A stretch of DNA of 64,000 bases from JABHIE01 sp964584805 (GTDB taxonomy: Bacteria > Planctomycetota > UBA1135), in the NCBI GenBank assembly GCA_964584805.1, contig CAZPAY010000009.1, positions 1 through 64,000 of the forward strand, in the 5' to 3' direction. Positions within the stretch are counted from its first letter, which is position 1, and each line of letters starts with the position of its first letter. The notes under the pieces are model-generated. The model searched no databases and had not been told where the DNA came from. It saw nothing but the letters and a program-made list of their open reading frames with translations. Below, in pieces: positions 8,345-17,128 of this stretch. A program made the translations under genes and the position numbers.

Positions 8345-9715
8345 ATGAACATGCAAGAACTGGAAGCCCCCACAATGGTCGATACGGCCGCTTTTTTCGC
8401 CGCACCTCCAGCCACTCCTAGTGAGTTGGCTGCATGCCGCGCCACATACCTTTACGACACTGCTGCTGCTGACAAATTCGCGGCTGCCGTCCGTGAGGCT
8501 CGCCAAGGCGGGAATGACAAATTGGCCATGCTTGGTGCTTGGGTCTGCGGCGAATACTCCAAGGCCATCGAAAGTTCAGGCAACGAAAATGATGACCTGT
8601 CAAAATTCATCCGCGGCGATGGCTTGCGTGAGATGGGGCAGCAATCTGAGGCATGCAAAGTCCTTGAAGGTTTTTCGGCTTCGGCTGACTCCATCATGGC
8701 AGCGGCTGAGCTTCATGCGATTACCGCAACGCTCAACTACGACGCCCTTCGCAAGGCCTTAAAAAGCGCCAAAGTCAATGAAGCCGACAAGCACTATTTT
8801 GAAGGTCGCTTGATGGAAAGCGATGGCGACTATGACGCTGCTGCAGATGCCTACAACGAGGCAATCGCTCTTGATGAGGCTCATGTTGCGGCACGCAGCC
8901 GCTTGGCTTACCGCGCTGACCTACACGGCGACGAAGACGAAGCTTTGCGCCAATACGGCGAGATGCTCATGCACCGCCCCGTGCCAATTTCAGTACTGCT
9001 CAACGCAGGCATCCTCCACGAAGATCAGGGCAACTTTGAAAAGGCCTGCGGTTGCTTCTCTGCGGCACTTCGCTCCAATCCAAACGACAAGCGCGCTCTG
9101 CTCTTTTTCCAAGATGCACATGAGTCGCTCGACATGTACTACGACGAGGACCTCGAGCACCGCCATGACCAACTCATGAAGGTCTTGCGCACGCCAATCA
9201 CCGACTTTGAGCTTTCCGTCCGCGCCCGCAATTGCCTGGCCTCGATGGATATTCGCAGTCTGCAAGAATTGGTCTCTCACACCGAGCTTGAGCTTCTTGA
9301 GTTCAAGAACTTTGGCGAGACTTCACTGAATGAAATCAAGCGGGTCTTGACCGCTAAGAATCTACGCCTTGGCATGCGCCGCGATGATGGCACTTTCTTG
9401 GTCCCTGATGAGTTTGAATCAGGTGGTGACTTTGATGCGGAACGCGAGCTTGCCTGGCTCGGCCCACTTACCGATGAAATGCGTGAGGCACTTGAGTTGC
9501 AAATCTCCGGCCTCAACCTTTCGGTGCGTTGCCACCGCGCTCTCGTTGAGCGCCTCAACTTGCACCGCGTGAGTGACATCTTGCGCTATTCCGAAGAAGA
9601 CCTGATGTCAATGCCTAACTTTGGCATCACCTCTCTCGAAGAGCTGAAAATTCGTCTCACCGAATTTGACCTCTCGCTCCGCTCTAACGGCGGCGGAAAC
9701 AACACCGAGTTTTAA
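8345..9715 (+). CDS. TPR protein with two C-terminal RNA polymerase alpha-CTD repeats
   Basis: Residues about 1-270 are TPR-like helices (for example AADAYNEAIALDEAHVAARS). Two alpha-CTD domains follow, at about 282-342 and 385-450. The first (ELSVRARNCLASM and FKNFGETSLNEIK) keeps the equivalents of E. coli alpha R265, N268, G296, S299 and E302, which contact UP-element DNA or activators, while K298 is Thr. The second keeps only part of these. The alpha N-terminal assembly domain is missing, so this is not rpoA. A role in binding DNA or RNA polymerase is inferred. ATG 8345 lacks a Shine-Dalgarno; ATG 8375 has GGAAG eight bases upstream and may be the true start. ruvA follows after 5 nt. Confidence 0.85.
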   Translation: MNMQELEAPTMVDTAAFFAAPPATPSELAACRATYLYDTAAADKFAAAVREARQGGNDKLAMLGAWVCGEYSKAIESSGNENDDLSKFIRGDGLREMGQQSEACKVLEGFSASADSIMAAAELHAITATLNYDALRKALKSAKVNEADKHYFEGRLMESDGDYDAAADAYNEAIALDEAHVAARSRLAYRADLHGDEDEALRQYGEMLMHRPVPISVLLNAGILHEDQGNFEKACGCFSAALRSNPNDKRALLFFQDAHESLDMYYDEDLEHRHDQLMKVLRTPITDFELSVRARNCLASMDIRSLQELVSHTELELLEFKNFGETSLNEIKRVLTAKNLRLGMRRDDGTFLVPDEFESGGDFDAERELAWLGPLTDEMREALELQISGLNLSVRCHRALVERLNLHRVSDILRYSEEDLMSMPNFGITSLEELKIRLTEFDLSLRSNGGGNNTEF

Positions 9716-9720
9716 GCTCG

Positions 9721-10296
9721 ATGTACGCATTCCTTGAGGGCCCCGTCGAAGAAACGGGGCTCGACTATGTTGTCTTAAATGTTGGCGGCGTGGGTTGGCA
9801 TCTCCGCGTCTCAGGGCGCACGGCTACTCAATCGATACAAGGTCAGACTTCGCGTCTTCTGACGCATTTGTCCGTGAGCGAGACCAATTTGGCTCTGTTT
9901 GGATTCGCTGATGAGGCTGAGCGGGCGTTGTTTCGCCGCTTGCTGCAAGTCAATGGAATCGGTCCATCTTGCGCCCTCGCACTTTTGAGTGCATTAGCAC
10001 CTGGTGATTTAGCACGCGCCATCCTTGACGAAAACCATAAAGAGCTCTGTGCCATCAAAGGGATTGGTCGCAAGACAGCGGATCGGCTCATCATTGAATT
10101 GCGCGACCACCTAAGCGAGATGGCCTCCATCCCTGCGGCTCAAGCACCGGGCTCTGAATTGACCCATGTTTTAACCGAGTTGGGCTTCTCCCCCAACGAC
10201 GCTCGCCGCGCGGCTCAAACTGCCAGCGAGCTTGCCGGCCTTGATGCCGACTTCCAAACCCTCCTCCGTACTGCACTGCAAAACCGACACTCATGA
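9721..10296 (+). CDS. ruvA: Holliday junction branch migration protein RuvA
   Basis: Tetrameric Holliday-junction-binding subunit that loads the RuvB motor. Present are the OB-fold start (MYAFLEGPVEE), two helix-hairpin-helix motifs (VNGIGPSCALALLS and IKGIGRKTADRLIIEL) and a C-terminal UBA-like domain (LTELGFSPNDARRAAQ) that binds RuvB. Length of 191 aa is normal. ruvB and ruvC are not in this window. It overlaps purE by 4 nt (ATGA). Confidence 0.96.
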   Translation: MYAFLEGPVEETGLDYVVLNVGGVGWHLRVSGRTATQSIQGQTSRLLTHLSVSETNLALFGFADEAERALFRRLLQVNGIGPSCALALLSALAPGDLARAILDENHKELCAIKGIGRKTADRLIIELRDHLSEMASIPAAQAPGSELTHVLTELGFSPNDARRAAQTASELAGLDADFQTLLRTALQNRHS

Positions 10297-10799
10297 CCAC
10301 CGCTCGCGTTGCTCTTCTTATGGGGTCCGATTCGGATTTCCCACGCCTTGAATCCTGTGTCAAAACTCTGCGCGAGTTTGGCCTTGAGCCGACAGTTCGC
10401 GTTTTGTCGGCCCACCGCACGCCGACCGAGGCTTGCGCCTTTGCGAGTGAGGCTCGCGCAAATGGGATTCAGGTTTTGATTTGTGCAGCAGGTGGCGCGG
10501 CACACTTGGCAGGGGTCATTGCAGCCCATACGACTTTGCCCGTGCTGGGCATCCCCATGGACAACCCACCTTTAGGTGGCCTCGATGCATTGCTCGCAAC
10601 GGTACAAATGCCTGGCGGTATTCCAGTTGGCACATTAGGCGCCAACTCAGGCGGTCCCGTCAACGCAGCATTGCTTGCCGTCCGCATCATGGCGGTAACC
10701 GACCAAGACTTGGCGGATCGACTCGACACTTTCGTAGCCAAGCAAAAAGACCGCGTCCATGGAAAAGACGCGGCCTTGCAAGAGCGGCTAAAGGCATAG
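10293..10799 (+). CDS. purE: N5-carboxyaminoimidazole ribonucleotide mutase PurE
   Basis: Converts N5-CAIR to CAIR in purine synthesis. Class I features are clear: MGSDSDFP at the N-terminus, VLSAHRTP with the catalytic His, and AGGAAHLAGVIAAHT. Length of 168 aa is typical. Its partner purK is absent from this window. Translation is coupled to ruvA by an ATGA overlap. The end is convergent with glyA across 36 nt that hold a weak hairpin (10799-10815) without a U-tract. Confidence 0.96.
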   Translation: MTTARVALLMGSDSDFPRLESCVKTLREFGLEPTVRVLSAHRTPTEACAFASEARANGIQVLICAAGGAAHLAGVIAAHTTLPVLGIPMDNPPLGGLDALLATVQMPGGIPVGTLGANSGGPVNAALLAVRIMAVTDQDLADRLDTFVAKQKDRVHGKDAALQERLKA

Positions 10800-10835
10800 C
10801 CCGCGAAACGCGAGCAAACCAAAGCGAGCGGTTCG

Positions 10836-12104
10836 TTAGCCCTCGAGATGCGGATAAATCCGCCGTGCTTTACACAACGCGGCTGATTTCTGTGCAATCT
10901 CAGCGATGAGTTTTTCGTCGCCACCACTACGGACGATTTGATTCATCCAGTCGGCGATGTCACTCATGTCGTCAGTAGTAAAACCACGAGTGGTTACCGC
11001 AGGCGTGCCGATACGCAATCCAGAAGTTTGCATCGGCTTCTCTGGATCAAACGGGATGAGATTCTTATTCGCTGTGATCCCTGCCGCGTGAAGCCAATCT
11101 TCGGCTTGGGCGCCCGTTACCCCTGGGCCTTCTGGCCCGCGCAAATCGACGAGCATGAGATGATTATCCGTGCCGCCCGAAACGAGACGGATACCGCGCT
11201 CCATGAGACCGTTAGCGAGCGCTTGTGAATTGGCCAAAACGCGCTCTTGGTATTCAGTGAATTCGGGCTTCAAGGCCTCGGCAAAGGCAATGGCCTTGGC
11301 GGCGATTACATGCATCAAAGGGCCACCCTGCATGCCAGGAAAAACAGCTGAATTCACTTTCTTAATCCAAGCTTTTTTGCAAACGATGGCGCCACCACGC
11401 GGCCCGCGCAAAGTTTTGTGCGTGGTCATGGTGACCACATCCGCGTGAGGCACGGGCGAGGGATGCAAACCCGCAGCGACTAAACCAGCGATGTGTGCCA
11501 TATCGACCATCAGAGCCGCATCAACACTTTTCGCGATAGTGGCAAGCCGCTCAAAATCGAGGGTCCGCGGGTACGCACTTGCACCAGCAAGTAAAACCTT
11601 CGGCTTAACCTGTTGAGTTTGAGCCTCAAGCGCATCGTAGTCGATTGTTTCTGTCTCCGCCGAAACACCATAGTGCACAAAGTTATAGAAAATACCCGAA
11701 GCATTTTTGGGATGGCCGTGGCTTAAATGGCCACCGTGGTTGAGGTCCATAGCCAAAATCGTGTCGCCTGGTTCTGCTAAAGCCAACAAAGCCGCTTGAT
11801 TGGCTTGCGAGCCACTCGACGGCTGCACATTGGATGCCTCCGCTCCGAACAATTCCTTAAGCCGCTCGCGCGCCATCATTTCAATGACATCGACATGCTC
11901 ACAACCCCCGTAATAACGGCGGCCGGGATAACCCTCAGCATACTTATTTGTCAGCACGGAGCCCATCGCTTCCATCACGACTGGGCTTGTATGGTTTTCG
12001 CTCGCAATGAGTTCGATTTGCTCTTCTTGACGATGAAGCTCATTGAGCATTTCAGCAAAGACTTCAGGGTCAGCAGAGGCAGCAAGGGGGTAGACGGGGC
12101 TCAT
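10836..12104 (-). CDS. glyA: Serine hydroxymethyltransferase
   Basis: PLP enzyme interconverting serine and glycine and supplying methylene-tetrahydrofolate, which fits the purine genes nearby. The PLP-lysine motif is visible (VVTMTTHKTLRGPRGG), as are the SENHTS substrate loop and the YAEGYPGRRYYGG segment. The ATG at 12104 (MSPVYPLAAS) is chosen, giving 422 aa. A longer reading would add 48 atypical residues over the divergent DUF1573 gene. A TATCCT -10 lies exactly six bases before this ATG with no Shine-Dalgarno, suggesting a leaderless transcript. Confidence 0.95.
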   Translation of the reverse strand: MSPVYPLAASADPEVFAEMLNELHRQEEQIELIASENHTSPVVMEAMGSVLTNKYAEGYPGRRYYGGCEHVDVIEMMARERLKELFGAEASNVQPSSGSQANQAALLALAEPGDTILAMDLNHGGHLSHGHPKNASGIFYNFVHYGVSAETETIDYDALEAQTQQVKPKVLLAGASAYPRTLDFERLATIAKSVDAALMVDMAHIAGLVAAGLHPSPVPHADVVTMTTHKTLRGPRGGAIVCKKAWIKKVNSAVFPGMQGGPLMHVIAAKAIAFAEALKPEFTEYQERVLANSQALANGLMERGIRLVSGGTDNHLMLVDLRGPEGPGVTGAQAEDWLHAAGITANKNLIPFDPEKPMQTSGLRIGTPAVTTRGFTTDDMSDIADWMNQIVRSGGDEKLIAEIAQKSAALCKARRIYPHLEG

Positions 12105-12109
12105 GACGA

Positions 12110-12116
12110 TAGGATA
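12110..12116. promoter_or_regulatory. Overlapping divergent -10 elements (TAGGATA)
   Basis: The 19-bp gap between glyA and the DUF1573 gene contains TAGGATA. Read on the plus strand, TAGGAT (12110-12115) lies eight bases before ATG 12124. Read on the minus strand, TATCCT (12111-12116) lies six bases before the glyA ATG. One symmetric box could serve both directions. No good -35 is seen, and an identical TAGGATA lies between accA and purL. Confidence 0.5.
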
Positions 12117-12123
12117 AGCCCTC

Positions 12124-13200
12124 ATGTCACCCCACGCCCGCCCTCTTCTGGCAGCTTTTTGCCTCAGCCTCATTTTCGTCTCCGTCGGAAATGTCGGCTG
12201 CTCGCACAATGATTCTTTTTCACATGATTCCACCGCGCTAAAAAGCACCCCTCACAGGCTAGAGCTACCTCGCGTCACCTTTGGGCAAGCCACTTCCGGC
12301 ACTTTTCTTTTGCGCAATACAACCGACGAAAGGCTCGTTATCTCACGAATCGGCCCAACAAGTTGTTCTTGCAACCGATTTGAACTCGACTTCCCATCCC
12401 GAAAAGGAAGCGCAGCCCACCGCACATTCGACCGAAGAGGTGCTGGCCTGACTCTTGCGCCAAATGAAGAGGTTCAGCTCACCATTTTCTTTGATACCGC
12501 TCGTTTTCGCGAGCCAATTTCTTATCGAGTCGGTGGAATACCGGTGGTTTTTGAGGATCATCCCGCGATGACTCTTGAGTGGGCTTGCGATATCTACAAC
12601 CCGTATTTACTGGAGCCGCGCAGCATTGACTTGCGAAATATTGGCGTGCGCGAGCGAGCAACTGGGCATGTTGGGCTGCGCAATCACGACGACACTCTTT
12701 TTGATGTCATCCTGCCCAGTGAAGTCGATGGCTGGGCGTTGCGCAAGGAAGCCATCCCAAATGAAGGCGGCTCAGCCTGGAATATTTATGTGACGGCTCC
12801 ACCTGAGCTTCCACTTGGCCCCTTTCAACAGCATTTTTCACTGCTCACCGATTTACCTGAAGCCCCGCCCATTCAGTTTGAAGTCCGCGGCGTTGTGGTC
12901 GCCGACCTGAGCCTGCACCCACAACGAGTCCTCTTGCGAGGCCCTCATGATTTGGCCGCGACTCATTTGCTCATCAACAAAAGTGTTCACTCAATTGCCA
13001 CACCAACAATCGATTCCAGTACGCTGCCCCCCGGCCTGTCCGCTGTAGTCGCTGTCTTAGAATCTGGTTTTCGCTGGGAGATTCGCCTTTCCTATGATGG
13101 TGACCCAGCACCTGCCCAAAGCTCTGGTGAAGTGCGCATCTCAACCGCTCACCCTGAGCACACCACAATGATTCTCCCCTGGACCCTTCTCTTGCCTTAG
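12124..13200 (+). CDS. DUF1573-domain lipoprotein
   Basis: Secreted lipoprotein of 358 aa with a signal peptide ending in a lipobox-like VGNVGC at about residue 26. The first Ig-like domain has the DUF1573 pattern: FGQATSGTFLLRNTTDERLVI, then a SCSCN cysteine pair. Two further beta-rich stretches follow (GVRERATGHVGLRNHDD and HLLINKSVHSIATP), perhaps repeats of the same fold. DUF1573 proteins are frequent in Planctomycetota and Bacteroidota and their role is unknown. The start is eight bases after a TAGGAT box. The sulfatase-fold gene follows after 2 nt, so they are likely one operon. Confidence 0.85.
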   Translation: MSPHARPLLAAFCLSLIFVSVGNVGCSHNDSFSHDSTALKSTPHRLELPRVTFGQATSGTFLLRNTTDERLVISRIGPTSCSCNRFELDFPSRKGSAAHRTFDRRGAGLTLAPNEEVQLTIFFDTARFREPISYRVGGIPVVFEDHPAMTLEWACDIYNPYLLEPRSIDLRNIGVRERATGHVGLRNHDDTLFDVILPSEVDGWALRKEAIPNEGGSAWNIYVTAPPELPLGPFQQHFSLLTDLPEAPPIQFEVRGVVVADLSLHPQRVLLRGPHDLAATHLLINKSVHSIATPTIDSSTLPPGLSAVVAVLESGFRWEIRLSYDGDPAPAQSSGEVRISTAHPEHTTMILPWTLLLP

Positions 13201-13202
13201 CC

Positions 13203-14849
13203 GTGTTGCGCCGCACACTTTCTTTTTTTGCGCTTTCCTGCCTGTGTTGCTTGCCCAGCTGTGGCCAACCCGAGAAGGCGAAACCCAATGTTGTTTTAAT
13301 CAGCATCGACTCTTTGCGACGAGACTTCCTAGGGGTTTACGGCAGGCAGGCGACTTTCACTCAAGAGCTAGAGCTCTCGCCCCACCTCGACGCACTCGCT
13401 GCTGAGAGCACTGTTTTTGACGATGCCTTCACCACAACGAGCTGGACCTTGCCTTCTCATATATCCCTTATGACGGGCCTGAGTGACCGCCATCACGGTG
13501 TTGAAATTGATGATTATCGCCGCGACCCATTGCACGAGACTCTTGCAGAAGCATTCCAGCAAGCGGGCTACCAAACGGGCGGTTTCTTCAGCGGGCCTTA
13601 CCTAGACCCAAAATATGGCTTCGGCGATGGCTTTGATCAATACGCCTCCGCCATGATGACACCCGAAGACCTGGCACGCCACATTCAATCTTGGATGTCA
13701 AGAAGCCAGCAGAAAGGCGATCCGCCACCGCCGGCAAGTTTTGCAAAAGACATGCGAGATCGGCTAAGTCATGTCGACATCACTTCTCCGCGCATCAATG
13801 AACTAGCGAGCCGATTCCTTAGTGAGGCGAGCGACAAGCCCTTCTTTTTGTTCTTGCATTATTTTGATGCACACTATGACCACATTCCCGATGCAGCAGA
13901 GCCAGGCCTAGGCACAAAATTTGACCCCGGCTACAAAGGCCAGATGGGAGGCGAGAATTGGTATTTCAACCCTGCCGTACGCGACCTCAAGCCACCCTTC
14001 TCGCGCCGCATCTCTGATCGCGATTTAGACCATGTCAAAGCTCTTTACGAGGCTGAGATTCATTGGGTCGACCGGCACATTGGAATGATCCGTGCCCAAC
14101 TAAAAGAGCAGGGCTTGGCCGACAACACCATCATTGCCGTCGTCGGTGATCATGGCGATGAATTTTTTGAACATGGCGCAATCGGCCACCGCTCGACTCT
14201 TTACTGTGAGTTGATGCGAATCCCGATGATTATCCATATCCCCGATGTTGCCGATTCTGGCGCTCGCGTGGCCTCAGTCAGCCGCATCTACGACATTGCC
14301 CCTACTTTGCTTGATTATGCAGGAGTGCCGGCAATGGCACACACAGAAGGCGTCAGCCTGCGCCCCGAACTACAAGGGAAGCCCACGCAACATGGCGCCC
14401 TGGGTCGCCTTTTCTTCGGCTCCCCTTCTGGCCCTAACATCCAAGATAGCTGGCGAAGCCATCGCTACACCGTGATTCGTGGATTTGGGATTGACGGCAA
14501 GAAATCGAGCTCCAATGGCCTAGTCGTTCGTCAAAAACGGGCAACGAATGATGGCGCCCTCCTGGTTTTTGATCGACTCAGCGACCCTCTCGAACAACGC
14601 CCCCTCGCCAAGTCCGACCCGCGCTACGTAGAGGCCGCACAGCTGTTCCGCAGAGATTTCCTCAAGAGCGAAGGGCTTGCGATGAAATTGCCGCATTCTC
14701 CGATTCCTCAACGATGGGCCCCCTCCAAGACGGCAGAAGAGCAGGCTACCCTCGACAGCTTGGGGTATACATCCAGTGATGACGACGCTGGAGAGGCACA
14801 ACGCACTCCGCCCTTGCTGGCTTTCCCGGCGCCCAGCGCTGAGCACTAA
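13203..14849 (+). CDS. Sulfatase-fold lipoprotein with Thr at the catalytic position
   Basis: Alkaline-phosphatase superfamily hydrolase of 548 aa with a lipoprotein signal (LPSCG, Cys at residue 20). Metal-binding motifs are present: IDSLRRD near residue 36 and GDHGDEFFEHG in the middle. In SWTLPSHISLMTG, Thr82 occupies the position of the formylglycine-forming Cys or Ser of true sulfatases and His replaces the Arg of CxPSR. It therefore cannot be a standard formylglycine sulfatase. A phosphodiesterase or phosphotransferase activity is a fair guess, the substrate unknown. The GTG start follows the DUF1573 stop by 2 nt. The stop overlaps that of tyrS by 4 nt. Confidence 0.87.
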   Translation: MLRRTLSFFALSCLCCLPSCGQPEKAKPNVVLISIDSLRRDFLGVYGRQATFTQELELSPHLDALAAESTVFDDAFTTTSWTLPSHISLMTGLSDRHHGVEIDDYRRDPLHETLAEAFQQAGYQTGGFFSGPYLDPKYGFGDGFDQYASAMMTPEDLARHIQSWMSRSQQKGDPPPPASFAKDMRDRLSHVDITSPRINELASRFLSEASDKPFFLFLHYFDAHYDHIPDAAEPGLGTKFDPGYKGQMGGENWYFNPAVRDLKPPFSRRISDRDLDHVKALYEAEIHWVDRHIGMIRAQLKEQGLADNTIIAVVGDHGDEFFEHGAIGHRSTLYCELMRIPMIIHIPDVADSGARVASVSRIYDIAPTLLDYAGVPAMAHTEGVSLRPELQGKPTQHGALGRLFFGSPSGPNIQDSWRSHRYTVIRGFGIDGKKSSSNGLVVRQKRATNDGALLVFDRLSDPLEQRPLAKSDPRYVEAAQLFRRDFLKSEGLAMKLPHSPIPQRWAPSKTAEEQATLDSLGYTSSDDDAGEAQRTPPLLAFPAPSAEH

Positions 14850-16039
14850 AGTTTAGGCACAAGGTAGGCGAAACGCCGTTTGCCGGCCTGGACAAGCCTG
14901 CGCTCGTCTTCCGCTGCAATGATGACCTTATAGCGCGGGTCTTCGATGACTTCGCCGTCAATTCGCAAACCACGCCCCTCGATCAAACGCCGCGCTTCAC
15001 TGGTCGACTGCGTGAGCCCCAACTCTTTAATGACCCAAGTTAAGGCTTGCTCGCCAACGGCAACTTCACGCTCGGGGATGTCGTCTGGGATTTCTTTCTT
15101 ACGAAAGCGTCGAACGAATTCGCCTGCGGCCGCTTGCGCTTGCTCTGCGCCGTGCAACCAAGCCGCCACTTCAAACGCCAATCGGCCTTTTGCGCCGCGT
15201 GGATCGGCTTGAACCCATCCTTGAACATCTGTGCCGGATTCATTCGTGAGTAGGCGAAACCAATCACTCATGCCCTCATCAGAAAGGCTCATCACTTTTC
15301 CGTAGACTTCGATAGCATCGGCACTAAGCGGCACATGATTGCCATAGGTCTTCGACATCTTGCGACCGTCGGTGCCCATCAAGAGATGAGTCGTAAGTAG
15401 CACTTGTGGGCGCTGCCCTTCCCGCTCTTGAAGTTGCCTGCCCTGATGCAAATTAAACAGTTGGTCATTCCCGCCGATTTCGACATCTGCATTTAGCTCA
15501 ACGGAATCCCAGCCTTGCATCATGGGGTACATCATTTCATGCAAATGAACCGGCAGATTTTGATCAATACGCTTACGGAAATCATCGCGCTCCAACATGC
15601 GCGCAGCAGTGCCTCGCGCAGCCAACTGCAAGGCATCAAAAAAATCCATCTTGCCGAACCACTCGGAATTGCGGCGTATCTCTGCCTTGCCAGGACTCAA
15701 ATCCAGAATTTGACCAATCTGCTCAAGATAAGTTTCCGCGTTATGCTCGACCTCTTCAGCCGTCAAAGGAGGCCGCTGGTCATTGCGCCCTGTCGGATCG
15801 CCCAATCGGGCCGTGCCGTCGCCGAGCAACAAAATCGGCAAGTGCCCATGATCTTGAAAAAGTTTCAGCACTCGAATAGGGACAGCGTGCCCAACATGCA
15901 CATGTGGGAAGGTGGGGTCAATCCCAAACTTCACGCGCAATGGCTTGCCCTTCTTTTCGGAGGCCGCCAACAACTTGGTTAACTCTTCACGCGAAACGAT
16001 CGCAGAACAAAAACGGTCTAATTGGTCGAGGAGTGTCAT
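14846..16039 (-). CDS. tyrS: Tyrosyl-tRNA synthetase
   Basis: Class I synthetase charging tRNA-Tyr. The HIGH-like motif is HVGH in FPHVHVGHAVPI, and the KMSKS-like loop is KMSKTYGNH. A C-terminal S4 RNA-binding domain is visible (SEARRLIEGRGLRIDG). Length of 397 aa and the HVGH form resemble the TyrZ-like subgroup. No second tyrS lies in the window. The 3' end is convergent with the sulfatase-fold gene. Confidence 0.95.
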   Translation of the reverse strand: MTLLDQLDRFCSAIVSREELTKLLAASEKKGKPLRVKFGIDPTFPHVHVGHAVPIRVLKLFQDHGHLPILLLGDGTARLGDPTGRNDQRPPLTAEEVEHNAETYLEQIGQILDLSPGKAEIRRNSEWFGKMDFFDALQLAARGTAARMLERDDFRKRIDQNLPVHLHEMMYPMMQGWDSVELNADVEIGGNDQLFNLHQGRQLQEREGQRPQVLLTTHLLMGTDGRKMSKTYGNHVPLSADAIEVYGKVMSLSDEGMSDWFRLLTNESGTDVQGWVQADPRGAKGRLAFEVAAWLHGAEQAQAAAGEFVRRFRKKEIPDDIPEREVAVGEQALTWVIKELGLTQSTSEARRLIEGRGLRIDGEVIEDPRYKVIIAAEDERRLVQAGKRRFAYLVPKL

Positions 16040-16057
16040 GATTATGATTGGGGAAAC

Positions 16058-17125
16058 CTAGCGTGCCATTTTGACCTCTGCCCACCACCGCTTCCAGTCT
16101 CTTGGGTCAGAACCTATATCAAGACGAGTTAGCCACTGGAGAGCAGAAACCAATGTGGCCGTGCGACGCACACTAGGAGAGGTAGCAAGTCCGTCTGCCA
16201 AGAGAGTCAAACCCTCTTGGCGGTCTTCGCCTTCCAAAAGAGCGGTGGCTACCATCACATGGCGATCACCGCGCGGGTCAGACAATTGGACGAGCCGCCG
16301 CAGAGCTTCGAGCGGCTCCTCTCGGAGCTCCTGCCAGCCAGCAGGGAAGGCTAAAAAGGTTGTACCGTGAAAGTCAAAGCTCATCATGCTGAGTTCTTCT
16401 TCCCCAAGGACGGCACCATCGCAACGCAACCGTGCGTCGATGGAGAGCAACCACGCAGCGCCCTGCTCGCCCTTTACAGACAGCGGAATGCTAGTATCCA
16501 GTTGAAAAGCCTCCCCTGCGCCAAGACTCAAGTCTTGAAAAAGTCGAAACCATTGGTGCCGCCGGACAGAGTCGTGGCCACCAAAAGGAAGCCAGCGCTC
16601 GACCACCCAATCAATTTCAATGATGACCCCTTCAGTGGGGCTGATAAACGCCAAGTCTTGACCTGTTTGGTTTTGGATGTCGAGGTGGAGCGGAACGGAG
16701 TCGCCAAAAGTATGGGGCCCAGGTTCAGCGACCACGGCCGAATACTGACTCAGTTGTTCTTGCAAGAATTTGGCGCGAAGCAATTTTAAGTTGCGTTGGG
16801 CTTCGGCCATCAGCTGCTCTTCCGCAGTCGGGCCAGGCAATGGGTCAGGGGCTTCGGTCAAGAAAGCACCTGATGCAAACACTCGGCGCCCATCTCGCCC
16901 CACAATGCCGGCAGTCGCAGTTGCAGGCGGATTAGGTACGCCAGGCTCTTCTTCAAGAAGCGCGGGTTCGTCTAGAGCTGAATTCTCTTCGGTAGAAGGC
17001 GCTTCCTCCAGCCATGCGGGCGTATGGGTTGAGGCGCAACCCGCAAAAGCCAAACAACAAAAATTAGTGCTCACCGACATCAATCGGTGAGCACTAAAAA
17101 AACGGCGAAGGGCCGCTTGACGCAT
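16058..17125 (-). CDS. Lipoprotein of unknown function downstream of rpsA
   Basis: I do not recognise this 355-aa protein. It has a lipobox (CLAFAGC, Cys at residue 30 from the 17125 start) followed by an acidic, Pro-rich linker. A beta-rich domain comes next (residues about 125-250, with FGDSVPLHLDIQNQTGQD). The last 100 residues are helical, HEAT- or TPR-like, with Trp-rich ends. Two starts are possible. ATG 17125, four bases after the rpsA stop, gives an Arg-rich n-region. ATG 17080 lies in the loop of the rpsA terminator hairpin. The first is favoured because of its basic residues. Confidence 0.75.
   Translation of the reverse strand: MRQAALRRFFSAHRLMSVSTNFCCLAFAGCASTHTPAWLEEAPSTEENSALDEPALLEEEPGVPNPPATATAGIVGRDGRRVFASGAFLTEAPDPLPGPTAEEQLMAEAQRNLKLLRAKFLQEQLSQYSAVVAEPGPHTFGDSVPLHLDIQNQTGQDLAFISPTEGVIIEIDWVVERWLPFGGHDSVRRHQWFRLFQDLSLGAGEAFQLDTSIPLSVKGEQGAAWLLSIDARLRCDGAVLGEEELSMMSFDFHGTTFLAFPAGWQELREEPLEALRRLVQLSDPRGDRHVMVATALLEGEDRQEGLTLLADGLATSPSVRRTATLVSALQWLTRLDIGSDPRDWKRWWAEVKMAR
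17055..17097 (-). terminator. Rho-independent terminator after rpsA
   Basis: Perfect 14-bp inverted repeat with arms at 17064-17077 and 17084-17097 and a 6-nt loop, followed on the minus strand by TTTTTGTTG. It lies 31 bases after the rpsA stop. It overlaps the first codons of the lipoprotein gene when that gene is read from 17125, so it could limit or attenuate read-through into it. Confidence 0.85.
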
Positions 17126-17128
17126 AAA

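Noticed and set aside
10799..10815. Hairpin between purE and glyA
   Set aside because: Seven pairs including a wobble or mismatch, with no U-tract on either strand; termination cannot be claimed.
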